Below, in pieces: positions 46,567 through 59,570 of a DNA stretch of 64,000 bases. Source of the DNA: Rhizoctonia solani (Eukaryota; Basidiomycota; Agaricomycetes; Cantharellales; Ceratobasidiaceae); assembly GCF_016906535.1 (NCBI RefSeq), contig NC_057370.1, positions 1,984,001 through 2,048,000 on the forward strand, given 5' to 3'. How positions within the stretch are numbered: the first letter of the stretch is position 1; every line of letters begins with the position of its first letter. The notes below the pieces were generated by a model. That model was given only the letters and a program-made list of their open reading frames with translations, did not search any database and was not told where the DNA came from. The position numbers and the translations under genes are program-made.

Positions 46567-47316
46567 TGGTAATGATTCAGGTTTGGTTTTAGACATCTGT
46601 AACAAAGTATGAATTTTGTGTATCCCTCTACTATCCCCCCTTACGATACAACTCTACGTGGTGCTCTTTTGTTTTGGACACTCCTCCCCCATCTTACACT
46701 CATCTACGACCTTTAGGATTATCTATTCCCTTTTCTTCACTGCTGTTCGCCCTTTTTTAGGTTTGGCCTGGCCTCTCTTGACTTATTTTTCCCCCGTCAT
46801 TTGTTGGCTTTTTGTGTTGTACGAGATTTTACCTGTTAGTGCACGACATGAATAGTACGAACTATGATGGAACGCTGTCTGATCAAGTTGCCTCGACGCA
46901 CGTTTATTCCTGCCTTGTCGGTTCATCTCGCTGGCAACAAATGCCAGCGCAATTGCACCCTTTCGGACTGTCGGCTCTTCATATCTCTCAATACGGAATT
47001 TCACTTTTCGCGGAGAATGCCCTTCCGCATTTAAGGTCTCTGGGCAATTATCGGCCGACGACATAGTTGTCGCTAGACTTGCTGGCACCATGACTCGAGT
47101 AAGACCTGCTCTTAAATACTTGCGCTTGCGCCTTCATTTCCATACCTACTTTTGGATTCAACTCCATCTCAGGACCTACAAGAGAGCTGTGCTTGCTTCG
47201 AGTCAGAAACCAGAGATCAACTGATCTTATCTTATCGTCTGGTGCTAACTAAAAACTGCAATTGCGTACCACGCGCACCACAAAAACTGATTCCGTCTTC
47301 GCCGTAACCCGGACGG
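46567..47316. other. Intergenic, no gene seen
   Basis: The first half is T/C-rich. No frame longer than about 100 codons shows conservation or splicing logic. It should hold the promoter of the C1-THF synthase gene. Confidence 0.45.
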
Positions 47317-50300
47317 ATGATGATCATGCATCGCGCTCGGGGCTTCTCTACACGGGCCCTTGACCACCGTCTGCTCGCCCAGCGCAGTACCGGTCTATAT
47401 TTACCCGCCGGCCAAACCAGCCCATTAACCACCCGACACTCCGATCTATCCTCACTTGCCCGACACACCAACCATCTATCACTCCCTATCCGACAGCTCT
47501 CTGCGCTCGCCAACGTCCGTTCACGCGGTTTCGGAACTCGATTACTATCGGAAAGTCGAAATTTAAGATTATCTTCGATGGCTACTGCCGCTGCTGCTGC
47601 CGCTTTGGCCGAGAGGCCTATTTCTGCGAGTGCGGTCGCTGCTGCCCAGTCCGAGGGAGCGAGATTGATTGATGGAACTGCACTGGCCAAGTACGGTCCT
47701 TTTTTCATTTCCCAGTCTTTCAAACAAATGATAATAATAATTTAATTAATTTAATTTGATGCGATGATCTACAGAGAAATTCGCACATCGGTCGCATCCC
47801 GCATCTCAGCGCTCCGTGCCCAGAATCCACGATTCCATCCTCATCTAGCGATCGTTCAAGCCGGATCGCGCCCGGACTCGACGGCCTACATTCGTATGAA
47901 GACCAAGGCGTGCGAAGAGGTCGGGATCAAGTCGACGCATATCCAATTGCCGGGGGACGTATCGACCCAAGGTGTTCTGGACGTAGTAAAAAAATTGAAC
48001 GAGGACGAGACGGTTAGCGGTGTGTTGGTTCAGCTCCCGATTGGGGATGGAGATGGGATTGGACCCGAGGCGGAGCGTGTGGTGGTTGAAAAGTTGGGAG
48101 CTGAAAAGGACGTTGATGGGTGAGTTTTTTTTTTCTTTTTGGTTTTGTGGGTGTTGATGTTGGTTTTGCTTTGGTGGGGGAAATAGGTTCCATCCATATA
48201 ATATCGGTCGACTTTCATCTCGCGCTTCTGACCGCTATTCGCGCCTTGCACTCCATCGGGCGTAATCAAGTTGATTGAAAAGACTGGTGTGCCGATTGCA
48301 GGAGCCAATGCTATTGTCTTGGGACGCAGCGACATTGTCGGGAATCCCGTCTCGGCCATGCTCCGAAAGCTAGATGCTACGGTCACCCAATGTCACTCTA
48401 GAACTCGAAACCTAGACTCGATCGTACGTTGATCATCGGATTCCTGCATGTATGCATGTATGCGCCAAGGTCACTGATTATATTCTTTTAGCTCAAAAAC
48501 GCTGATATTGTTGTAGCCGCGATCGGCAAGCCTGAATTCGTGCGGGGAGAGATGCTCAAGCCTGGATGTGTGGTCATTGATGTAGGGATCAATTATGTCC
48601 CCGACAGCAGTAAAAAGTCCGGCCAACGATTGGTCGGGGATGTGCATTTCGAGTCTGTGTCCAAGGTTGCCGGACATATTACTCCTGTTCCGGGAGGTGT
48701 CGGACCGATGACGGTCGCGATATTGATGGTCAACACTTTGCGGAGTGCCGAGTCGATTTGGGCCAAAGGAAGGAAAGGACGGTTACGCCTTTGCCGTTGG
48801 ATATCAAGGAGGTCGTGCCGAGGTGCGTTTTTGTATTGGGGGAGGGCGCGAAAAATGCCGTGGCATGTGTGTGTTGACTTGGAGAACAGCGATATAGAGA
48901 TTGCGATGGCGCAGACGCCCAAAGATGTCGCTGTCCTCGCAAATGAGATTGGAATTCGGGCGACCGAGCTCGAGAGTTACGGAAGGTACAAGGCTAAAGT
49001 CGAGCTTTCCATTCTCGATCGCCTCGCGCACCGTAAGAATGGGAAATACGTCGTCGTTTCCGGGTGAGTACTCTCGCCTTGGGTTGGGGATATATAGATC
49101 TAACGTGGTGTGTTAGTATTACGCCTACCCCACTGGGCGAAGGCAAGTCGACCACAACGATTGGGTTGGTCAGGCTCTTGGAGCCCATCTTGGTCGTCCC
49201 GCGTTCGCGTGCGTGAGGCAGCCTAGCCAGGGCCCGACGTTTGGTATCAAGGGTGGCGCTGCGGGCGGTGGATACAGTCAAGTATTCCCTATGGACGAGG
49301 TGCGTTGATTATGGGCCAGGATGAGCCTGGCTGATTTTCGGTGCTAGTTCAACCTCCATTTGACTGGTGATATCCATGCGGTTACCGCTGCAAACAACCT
49401 GTTGGGTATGTCTATTAATTCCTACAAGAACTTGGATCTAATTGATTGCTCTCAGCTGCTGCGCTCGACGCCAGGATCTTCCACGAGGCTACCACTCCGG
49501 ACAAGGTGCGTATTATCAGTATAAGCTTGGCACTCAGGCCACTAACATGGCGCACAGTCGCTATACAACCGACTAGTCCCTCCCAAGAAAGGCGTCCGGA
49601 CTTTTGCTCCTCTCATGCTCAAGCGTCTCCAAAAATTAGGAATCACATCTACATCTCCTGACGAACTCACTCCCGAAGAAGCTCGCAAATTTTCGCGCCT
49701 GGACGTCGACTTGGAGACTATTACCTGGAACCGCGTTCTGGACGTCAATGACCGCTTCCTCCGCAAGATCACCGTTGGCCAAAACCCGACTGAGATGGGT
49801 CACACACGTGAGACCGGATTCGATATTTCTGTCGCGAGCGAGTGTATGGCCGTCTTGGCACTGAGCAATAGTTTGGCGGATATGCGTGATAGGTGAGTCG
49901 CTGCTAATAGTATTTCTTGAGTGAATGTTGATGGTTTGGTAGGTTGGGCCGTATGGTTGTTGCAACGAGCAAGAATGGCGATCCTATTACTGCTGATGAT
50001 GTCGGAGTTGGAGGAGCCTTGGCTGTGCTTATGAAGGACGCTATCAAGCCCAATCTTATGCAAACCCTGGAGGTACGACTTTTAGTATCTCCCTGATAGT
50101 TTAATCTAACGTACTTGAGCATATAGGGCACACCGGTATTCGTTCACGCCGGGCCATTCGCAAACATTGCCCATGGAAACTCATCTATTCTAGCCGACCG
50201 CGTTGCACTCAAGCTCGCTGGTACTGAAGAAGGTGATAGTTCCGAGCGCGAAGGTTATGTTCTCACAGAGGGTGGATTTGGTGCTGATATGGGTATGGAG

Positions 50301-51393
50301 AAATTCTGCAACATCAAGTGCCGAATTAGCGGGCTTGTTCCAGATGCCACGGTGTGTTAAGAAAAAAAACCCTGGAGTAATTTGAAGCCTTAACTTGGAT
50401 GTATGCAGGTTATTGTTGCAACGACTCGGGCACTCAAGATGCACGGCGGTGCACCGGATGTTACTCCCGGAAAGCCTCTGCACGATACGTACCTGAAGGA
50501 GGACCTCGTCACTCTCAAGGAGGGATGCAAAAATCTTGGGAAGCACATTCAGAATGCGAAAGCATTCGGCGTCAAGGTTGTAGTCGCTGTTAACCAATTC
50601 TCGTGAGTCACACGTGCCCTTTTCTCGAGGATCACTTTAAACAAACTTGCTTAGAACCGACACTCCCGCCGAGCTGGAACTCGTCAAGAGTGAGGCTCTC
50701 TCTTTTGGAGCTGACGCTGCTGTGGTCTCCAACCACTGGGCCAAGGGTGGTGCAGGTGCCCGCGATCTCGCCGAGGCCTTGATTCAGACTTGCGAGTCTA
50801 GCGAGCCTGACTTCAAGTTCACCTACGACCTGGATTTACCTATCGCTGAAAAGATCAATGCCATCGCTACCAAGGTTTATGGCGCAGATGGAATCGAACT
50901 CAGCGAGCTTGCGGCAAAGCAGATCGCCACCTATGAAGCACAAGGATATGGCAACCTTCCGAGTGAGTCTTTCGGTTCAGGTCATGTATGATGCGACTGA
51001 CCTCATGTCCCCAAGTCTGCATGGCCAAGACTCAGTATTCATTCTCTCATGACCCCAAATTGAAGGGAGTCCCGACTGGTGGGTGGTGCCCCAGTAGCTA
51101 TCGCATATATATTCTAACTATTTTGTTAGGATTCACTGTTCCAATCCGAGCCGTTAGGCTGTCTGCTGGAGCCGGCTTCTTGTATCCTCTCCTTGGGGTA
51201 AGTCATCATCTGGCTGAATAAAATCAAACAATTGATGATGTGCTTTATAGGACATGCAAACCATGCCTGGTCTCGGAACACGTCCCGTAAGTATATTCGT
51301 TCGTTTCACCTGGTTTGAATGTTCATATTTCCACTATAGGGCTTCTGGGAAGTCGGCCTCGATGAAAAGGGACAAGTGGTTGGATTGTTCTAG
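47317..51393 (+). CDS. MIS1: C1-tetrahydrofolate synthase, trifunctional
   Basis: The protein carries methylene-THF dehydrogenase and methenyl-THF cyclohydrolase (about 100-400) and 10-formyl-THF synthetase (about 420 to the end). Visible motifs are [41 protein letters not shown] (ATP loop), Gly-Gly-Ala-Ala-Gly-Gly-Gly and Glu-Gly-Gly-Phe-Gly-Ala-Asp-Met-Gly. The ATG at 47317 gives an Arg/Ser-rich mitochondrial leader, and an in-frame ATG at 47578 could start a cytosolic form. Three one-base deletions are seen (48231-48234, 48780-48783, 49170-49172), each in a conserved block. The stop is the TAG at 51391-51393. The symbol is by analogy to yeast MIS1/ADE3. Confidence 0.94.
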
Positions 51394-51675
51394 ACTTCGT
51401 TCCTTGTTTGTATATTTATCAACTTCAACGTCTTGGGTTGTCGCTTCAACAAGCACAACTGTCCTACCGTTTATTGAATCAAATGATATTATAACTTAGA
51501 TTATCATATGTATGATGCGTGTAGCGCTACGGGGCATCCCCCGGTGATTTGAGTCGATACGTAAATCCCAAATCTGTCCACGAGCGGACCGGGTGTCTGG
51601 ACCTTTGAAATTGAGAACTCACGGGTGGCAATCATTATTGAGTGGTTAAACTGAACTCGACCGCCATCAGCTCTC

Positions 51676-52453
51676 GTGCCACCTCAACCCCCCGTCCCAT
51701 ACGCGGATTCACCCGGCCCTGGTACATATTTTATAGCTAACCGGGCTGTGCCAGGTAACCTCATAGAAATTCACCCCGAAAACGAGGGTCGGGCAGTATG
51801 TTCACCTGATTCCTCGCTATCCAGGCAAATGGTCGGTGAATCGTTGCCAGCCGAAGATAATCTGACCAAGTTTTGGGCTTAGTGGTATATACAACGTTTT
51901 GGAAAGGGGTACAAGATTAGGAACGCACAACATAAATTATATCTTTCGGCTCCTAACAGCAAGCCATACACTGTAGTTGGGACAAGCACTGAACCAACTG
52001 AATGGAATTTGATGAGAACGCACGATGGATTTGCGTGAGCTTTACATTACTAGTGTCTCATGAGTAAATTCGATTCCTGCAACCATGCTTCACGTCGATG
52101 GCATTTTGTGTATAAAAGGTATCTTTCCTGCCCTGGTCTGGCCGACGGTCACTGACTACCAATGGTTACAAATTAGCGATGATGTCAGTGATGAGGCTCC
52201 CGAGACCACAGAAGATCAAGTCGGCAACCTGCTTGCTCAGATTGCTCTCAAGGATTCAGAGTTAGCTGCTAAACACCGTCAGTTATTTGAAAGAGAAAGG
52301 GAGCTCCAGACATGGCGAAAGAGTTATGGCGGAGAGCCAGGAGTTAGAAAGCCTGATCTCGCGACGCAATGTGAACATGGAGACTCATCTGGATTTCTTC
52401 GGGTAAGCCAGCTCGATCTACATACATCCAAGTGTCTAAATCTCCATTGAAAA
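51676..52453 (+). CDS. Beta-trefoil lectin-like protein with coiled-coil tail, copy 1
   Basis: The N-terminal half has the look of a ricin-B-type beta-trefoil: Gly-Thr-Tyr-Phe-Ile, Asn-Leu-Ile-Glu, Arg-Ala-Val-Cys-Ser-Pro, Trp-Tyr-Ile-Gln-Arg, Gly-Lys-Gly-Tyr-Lys-Ile and a Gly-Thr-Ser ... Trp repeat. The second half is an acidic coiled coil (52170-52330). An in-frame TAG at 51880-51882 is explained by a 53-bp intron (GTCGGT at 51830 to CTTAG at 51882, branch CTGAC). The reading frame begins with GTG at 51676 where copy 2 has ATG, and no in-frame ATG lies upstream before a stop. This may be a lost start codon. The 3' end was not resolved. Sugar binding is inferred from fold resemblance only. 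Confidence 0.5.
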
Positions 52454-52730
52454 GATGGCAAATGAACCAGCACATAAGAAAGGAAACAGCAGTCAGTGAG
52501 AAAGAAACATATCAGCATCGCATTTGTATGCGTGGGGTCGCAGGACGTTATATGTGACTATTGTTTTTATATAAAATTAAAAATTGGGTTGGATAGACTT
52601 GAAGCTCTTAACAAATGTATCATCCTAAATATAACTGCATTTCATAACTCTGTTATAAGCGCCCAAGTACCAGACTGTAATTGAACGCTTACCACCGTCT
52701 CTATCCTTGAGCTGACTTCGCTAATACTAC

Positions 52731-53745
52731 ATGGCATACGAAAAACCCCCGCAGCCAGGAAAATATTATATAAAAAGCGTAGCAGCTCCCAAAAACGTCA
52801 TTGAAGTACCGCCTTATAATGAGGAGCGAGCTGTATGCTCGCCACAAGCAGCAAAGCCTACCCCGAACCAGCAGGTGGAAAACATGCACTATACCGCTAC
52901 TTATGAGCTAACAAAATTTCTCTGAATGAAGTGGTATATTCAGCGCTCAGGAAAAGGCTACAAGATAAAGAATGTCCAGTTGGTGTTTATCTTTCATCAT
53001 ACTCTCCCAAACCCAAAAACGCGACACCGGTTGGGACAAGCCTTACCATGGACCTGCCGATTGGCATATCATAAGAACCCACGATGGATTCACGTAAGAC
53101 TTAGTCTCTTTACAACCAAATTTGACATGGTGGCTTCACTTTAGAATACAATATGGGGAGGATGAGAAAGCGATAGATTTGCACCGTGGTCTTGATATGC
53201 TGGTAACCCCGTAAGCGCCTTAGATGCAGAGTTTAACTGTAAATCTAATACACTACAGATGCACCTTTGGGACGCGGCACCTCAACATGCAGCCCAAGAT
53301 GGAAGTTTGAACGAATAGGGTGCGTAATTTCTATTACTCATTTGAAGTCCTATTTGCCCATGAGTACAGTGACGAGGTCGGCGGCGAAGCTGCAGAAACA
53401 GTTGAAGATCGTATTTCAGTCCTCTGTGAGCAGATTCGAAAAAAGGACATTCAAATAGCTATGAAGGATGCAGAGATATTAACAAAGGATCGGCTATTGG
53501 CGCGCAAGGAGCAAGAGCTTCAGGAAGCATTGCAAACTCATCACGAAGCACACCCAAATAATGTCGAAATCCAATCGCAGATGGATGCGCTTCGTAATCA
53601 GATGGAGAGGCTGGAGTTATTGGTGCAGGTACGTTGGTTATCGCAGCCCAGTTCTGCACCTTGGTTAACATCTGCAACGCACACTTGGGCTTCAAGTCAT
53701 CTAGAGATCATCCGGAGCAACGAAATAACGCTAGGTGATTATTGA
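52731..53745 (+). CDS. Beta-trefoil lectin-like protein with coiled-coil tail, copy 2
   Basis: This is a tandem relative of copy 1 with the same order: Gly-Lys-Tyr-Tyr-Ile, Asn-Val-Ile-Glu-Val, Arg-Ala-Val-Cys-Ser-Pro, Trp-Tyr-Ile-Gln-Arg, Gly-Lys-Gly-Tyr-Lys-Ile, His-Asp-Gly-Phe and Met-His-Leu-Trp-Asp-Ala-Ala-Pro-Gln. A coil with Lys/Glu heptads follows (53375-53620). It starts with a good ATG at 52731. The in-frame TGA at 52923-52925 lies in a likely intron (GTGGAA to TGAAG, with CTAAC as branch). Three further slips of one missing base (about 52980, 53055 and 53292) break the later exons. The C-terminal exon end is not resolved. Confidence 0.5.
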
Positions 53746-54529
53746 GATCTGAAACTCAGGACAATGTGCTATTGTTGAATACCTATGTACACTGGCTACA
53801 AACTCCTTTCGCTACGAAACCCAACAATACCATGTACAACAAGGTCTTTTGTAAGACTGGTCTTTGATATATTTGCCGTTGAAAGCATAATAAAGTGGTT
53901 TTAATTGAAGCAAATTATAGGCCTGCTACGAAAGACTCAAGACGGGCCCAAAGATAGGCTAGTGGTATTTGGGTATATAGAAGCTTGGGGTGGGGGGTCG
54001 GGAAGAGCTGCAGAGCTATAATTAATTACTACCAATGGGCATTTGACCACAACTAACTGAGCTACGCGAAAGGATGCATCAGCTGGAACATATACTGAAG
54101 GTGTATTGGCTTTTTCGATTCGTGATCTACATTAAAGTATCCAATTTATATGGTATGGCTATCCGGGAATAGTGTAACAATGCTGCAAGCTCTCAAGCTT
54201 GATCCACTATATGGGCTCGCGAAAAGATATTAAACAAATGTGAATATAGTTTTGCAGTCACCTTTAAAACGCCTTGTTGTAAGGGCAGAAGAATCTCCAT
54301 GGCCTACGATTTTTTGCATCAAATCAAGTTTAAATGCGCTGGTTGTTGAAAATTATATAACCCAAGACGCGAAATTGCTTGATAATTTCGAATGATGGCA
54401 TTCAATTAATCAAGCGGATTTGATCGACGGATCAAATTGCGCCACTGGAAGCAAATCTCCACCTCGAGGACTCTCGACCTACCGCGCTTGCCTGCCTGTT
54501 GCATCCCACAAAGTTTCCGCGCGCTCAAT
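53746..54529. other. Intergenic, AT-rich
   Basis: No gene is seen. A minus-strand frame at 54406-54687 overlaps the start of the next gene on the other strand and has no supporting motif. Confidence 0.45.
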
Positions 54530-57500
54530 ATGAGCAAGAGGGCTGACTTTTTGCTCCCATAGGCACTGGTTTCCCGCCTATTTCGACCTTTACGTTTACA
54601 AACCCCAACACAAGCCAATCGAAGGGAACTTTCACCACAAGTGAATTCTCCGAGAATGATCAGCCTAAACATTCCAAGTATGTTCATCCTCCGGATAGTG
54701 TCAATGAAGACCTCCCTAATGCATCCACGTCGTACAAAACATCGCCTTCGAAAAGGCCCAAACCTGGTCCCATTTCGATGTCTGAGTTATCATCTGGTAC
54801 GAATGCGTTCAAGTTACGCTCGAGAAACAGTATCAAGGCCCACAACACGACATCAAAAGCTATTTTGAGGCAAGAGGTGTTCAAAAAGCCGCATACATTA
54901 GCATTCCCACTCGAGAACCTGGATACGGTCATAACCGAGCAGCCTGCTACAGTGCGACCTCTATCAACGAGTGCCAATGCAGTACTTAAAGTCACACATA
55001 ATCAGAGGATAGATTTAGACAACATTGCGTCTAAAACACCCTCCTCACCTATTCCCTTCGAAAAATGGAAGCTTCATCATATCCCAAGGGCGCTCGCACT
55101 CCCAGAGTAACCAGCATAGAGAAACGCCAAAATTCAAGTACCCGCAACAAATCCGAAATTGCTTCACGATCCACCTCGCTAGGTCATACCGTCCAATGCG
55201 TTCCTCATAGATTTAATTCGGAAGATTCTTTGCCGCAGGGCGCAATTTTTTCGCCCATTCTCGAGGTCCCCCAAGGCGAATCAAGATACCAAACACCTAT
55301 TCGAGGGGGTGGTGATCTTTCAACGCCGTCGAGTGAAAGGTTCAGCCGGGAGAGTACTAGCAGCATACGTGATCTGAGACGCAAGTGCGAAGTTACGAAG
55401 CTACGCAAAGGTTTGACGTAAGTTACTAAATGATATCGTTATAAATACTCAGAGGTGACATGGTTCTATGGTCCTATAGCGTGAGCTTATCGCTTCTCAG
55501 AACCAAGAGATCGAGGAGCTCTCAAGTAAGAGTAGTCAGGCAGAGGAGAAAATAAGAGCACTCGAGTCTAAGCATATCGCTGAAGTAAAGGAAGTCACGC
55601 GACGGTAGGTTGTACGAGTGATACCCTTTCTGACGCCTCACTAAGCTTATGTATTCCTTTTTCCGCATAGGGCGAATGACTCACTGGCCAAGCTCACTAA
55701 CTTACACGAGAAATCTTCAAAAGCAAATGTCAATCAGATTAGGGAGCTCAAGCAAGATTTACAAAACGTTAGACAAGAGATCCAGGGCTCTATGAGCGGT
55801 GAGGAAAGACCTTGAGCAGTAGATTTCATTTTCTGAGATCTGAAATAGCCGTCGAGCCACTCCTCGAGGGGTACACCAAATGAAAAATACTTTGCGAGAA
55901 ATCGCTGAGAGCACGAGCAACAAGTTCTCGTTCATAGCGATGAAAAGACAAGGCGTGAGCACTGGGGCGTACTAAAATGGCGGAGAAGCCTTTCTGATTT
56001 CGCGTAATATCTAGTTCAACAAACCACTGATTTACTGAGAGATCAGCTTTCGGATCGTACTGGAAATTATACTGAATCACTGGAGCGCGAAAAGGAATTG
56101 CAAGCATCTTTGGTAACCTTGGGAGACAGTCACGCGAACGTCGCTAAGGCGTTATCTGCGCTTCGTAAGTATAAATTCATCAACACTACAAAAGATAACG
56201 ATTAATGCATTAGACGAGCAACATGATCAAATTTATGTGAAGTATTCAGACTCCAGGCTCGCCGAAAGCACTGCTACGAAGCGAAACGAAGAGCTCGAGG
56301 CAATAATCAATAGCCTAAAGACAGAGTAAGTGTATTACAAGTAAATATAGGCATATTGACAATCGAAATCACCCACAGCAATGTGCGAATGAAGTCGCTT
56401 CTTGTGGAGAACGAGGAAACATTCTCGTGCAAACTTGGCTCCCTTGGAGAAGAGCGCGATGGCATACACTAGGTAGGTCCACGCAGTGCCATTGACTAAA
56501 CTTACTAAAAGTGAATCAGTCTTGAAGAGGCCCATAGGGAATTAGGCATACTTAAGAGCGAAGAGCAAGCTGCGCGCTCGCAGTACATACACTTCTTCAG
56601 GAGAAAGAGCTCATCTCTCAAAGGTAAAGTTTTAATCTCTCACCTTGATCAGATTTATAAGGTTGATGGTGGCAAACTAGGAACAAGTCATTGCAGCGCG
56701 ACCTGGACTTGAAGATTCAGTCTTTAGATGACCAGCGGGTCAAGAACCAAGCCTTGGAACAACAGCTCAAGGAGGAAAGACATAAAGTGGAAGAAGCTCG
56801 TACCGAAACTGGTCAAGTGATGGGTCAGCTCACTGAAAAAGAGCGGCTAACTCTGCAGTAGTTTTCCTTAGGGTGCTACTTTTCTCAAATTGACGATGGG
56901 ACACCAGCATTCGGGAATGGAATATGACGCTTGAGTCACATTGCGAACGTGAAATCTCACTGAGAGCAAAATAGCCGAGCTCAGTGCGCTTGTCTCTAAT
57001 CTCCAAGAAAGGTCAAAGAGGCGGATACGATGAATGCTGAGTATCACACTCTCGAGAAAATCCTGTTGGAAAAAAGGGCTGAAGTTGAACGGACTGAGAT
57101 TGATAACGGTCAACTCCAATCCCAAGTTGTGCAGTTAGAATTGGCACGAAATGCCTTGTGAGTTGATCGTTATCTATGCATTGATACGGTCTGAATAATT
57201 ACATAGCAATGAAGAGTAAAACAACTGCGAGAAACTAGCAGCGTTTCCCGAGAACGAGAGGCTGTGCCCAGACCGAAGTTCGTGAATTACGTCGGAATAT
57301 CGAGGAATATCGCAACGCGAACGAAAAATTACGCATCAGCTACGCCCGGTAAGCTTATGTGTTCGTAATAATCTTGTAGACATACTAAATACGAGGCAGA
57401 GTGGAAGAGGCGATGATGCAAGCCAAGGTAAATAATTTTATTGAACACCACGATTTCGCTCTACACAATCTTCCTCATAGGTGGATCTTGAGGAAGCTAA

Positions 57501-59445
57501 GGAGGCCCACAAGCTCAGTGAGAAGGTGTATTAGGCAAGCAGCGAGAAAATATGACACGAATGCTAACAATTATTGCACAAAGCAACGCGAAGCCTCTTT
57601 ACTCGATCTGAGTAAACTACAAGCAGAACAAAAGGTGGACCCTAATCTACTTGAACCATTGTATTCACTTATGTTGGTGACAATTCTTTCAGAGTGTAGT
57701 GGATAAGGCATCCATCGCGGAGAACAGGCTTCGCTTGGCGCGGGCGAATCTCAGGTGCGCATATACTTGACATTAATGACTCCAATGACTTAGGTAATGT
57801 GTAGGAACATATTAAGAAGCTCGAAATAAACTGCTTGGAACGAGAAACCGAGTCTAAGCAACTCCGCCATGAGCTAAATGCATCTAAATCGGCCAAAGTA
57901 AGGTCCGAAAATATGAAAAATAAACAGTTGGCACTAATACTTGCATCAGGATATTTTAGAGTCTTTGGCTTCCGAGTTCCGAAACTCAATTCAACAAGCT
58001 CGATCTCAACGTGAAAAATTGAGGTACAGGAAGGCAAACTTAAAGCTCTAAGCGATCAAGTATCCGGTCAGGAAACTGAGCTCCGGTTGTTAGAGCAGCA
58101 ACTTGCAAGCGCCGATGCTCGGCTTGCGCAGTCCAAAGCTGAAGCTGATACTCATCGAGCCGCCGCCGAATCTGCTCGAACTTTTGCTACATCGATTGAG
58201 ACCAAACTGAAACAGAAGGAGCAAGATCTCGAAGCGATTCGAATGGAAGAGCTTCAATCGCGCCGAACTGATGCAACCGCATATGAAACTACCACAGTAC
58301 TACAAAACAATATCCTAGAGCAGCAAAACTTTATCGAAAGTTTGAAGTCGAAGGTTCTAGAGCTCGAAAAGAGCTCTCAGATAATTGTCGAGCGATACAA
58401 GGCTGGAAAACTGGTATGTCTGAACACATTTGCTGGTTTCGTAATTAAATCATTCTATCATTATTTTAGACGAGCCCAGAGAAAGACTTGATCGGAGTAA
58501 TCACTGCGGGCATCGTGCAGGAGAAAAACAGAACCATCAATAATCTCAAAGGCGAGCTCAAACGAGTAAGTGAAACAGCACGTCCTCCAGACCTATCGCC
58601 GACTTTGCCTTAGAAAGAAAACGAGCTCGAAATGAATAAAGCCGCCACTGCGAGCCTCAAAGACTCACTTGCAAAGCAAATCAAACAGACAGTAAGCAAA
58701 GTACAGTAATTTGGTTGCCTCGTCTCACCCCTTTCAGGGGGAGCTGAAAATACAACTCGAATCTAATCTAATCAAAGACCCCGCGGGCTGGAATTCTTTC
58801 AACCATAAACAGATGGCAGTTTCTTCCTCGCCTTTGTCGGATACCATGTGGCACGCACCTGATCATGATCCACCTGTATGGTTCCCAAGTCGGATACTCT
58901 GCTCACATACTGAAAATGCTTTAAGGCCCCTGATTCTCCTGCCGTACAACTTACAGAGCAAAACGCACGGAATAGACAAAACGAAAATGAGAGGCAACAT
59001 GATTATGCCCAACCAACGAATTCGAAATCTCAACAGTATCGTGCACCCGCTACGACCAGGCTCGAATCAGGTAATACGGTTGATGAAATACAGGAATTTG
59101 AAGAATCTACGAATCTATGATGTCAGCCCTACAAACCGGAAAAGGGTCATGTTTAATACTGAGCCAACGGATGACGAAGAACAAGACTATGAGCGCGGGA
59201 CTAAACGTAAGACTCGTGTAAGAATATTTTTAGTATGCATGCATATAAAGTACACATATTCACTAACGAGGTAATTGCGTACAGACACGAAGGATAACAG
59301 GGTATCAGGGGAAAGCAGTGTACGTTAGCCCGACGCTTTGGAGACTCCACTGACAGCAATCCAAGGGACCAAGCAGCCCAGCAATAGAACGGAAGGCACA
59401 TCGGCTGGTACAAAGGGAAAGGCAACGAAACGTCGCAAGGTCTGA
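54530..59445 (+). CDS. Long nuclear coiled-coil protein
   Basis: The start is the ATG at 54530 (Met-Ser-Lys-Arg-Ala-Asp-Phe). A Ser/Thr/Pro-rich, probably disordered N-terminal third (to about 55400) is followed by about 3 kb of short exons. These encode heptad coil rich in Glu, Leu, Lys and Arg (55500-58700). A polar tail then ends with Lys-Arg-Arg-Lys-Val before the TGA at 59443-59445. The ending is a textbook monopartite nuclear signal at the very C-terminus. The layout (disordered head, long central coil, basic tail) is like synaptonemal-complex transverse filament proteins and other meiotic or kinetochore coils, but I cannot name it. Several single-base slips (for example about 54556-54562, 55060-55080 and 56860-57020) make the exon map rough. 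Confidence 0.5.
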
Positions 59446-59570
59446 TGGATGGCATCAATAATTCTATGATACGTTATTTGTATTTTTGATGGCTTTGTCG
59501 ATTTGAGCGAAGCACATATCAAACCATTCAATATCCTTTTTATCGACGCGCGAGTTATTATGGTCATTGG

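Noticed and set aside
51830..52925. In-frame stops at the same place in both lectin-like copies, suggesting pseudogenes
   Set aside because: Both stops fall inside phase-0 introns with CTGAC or CTAAC branch sites and AG acceptors just before Trp-Tyr-Ile-Gln-Arg, so they are not coding.
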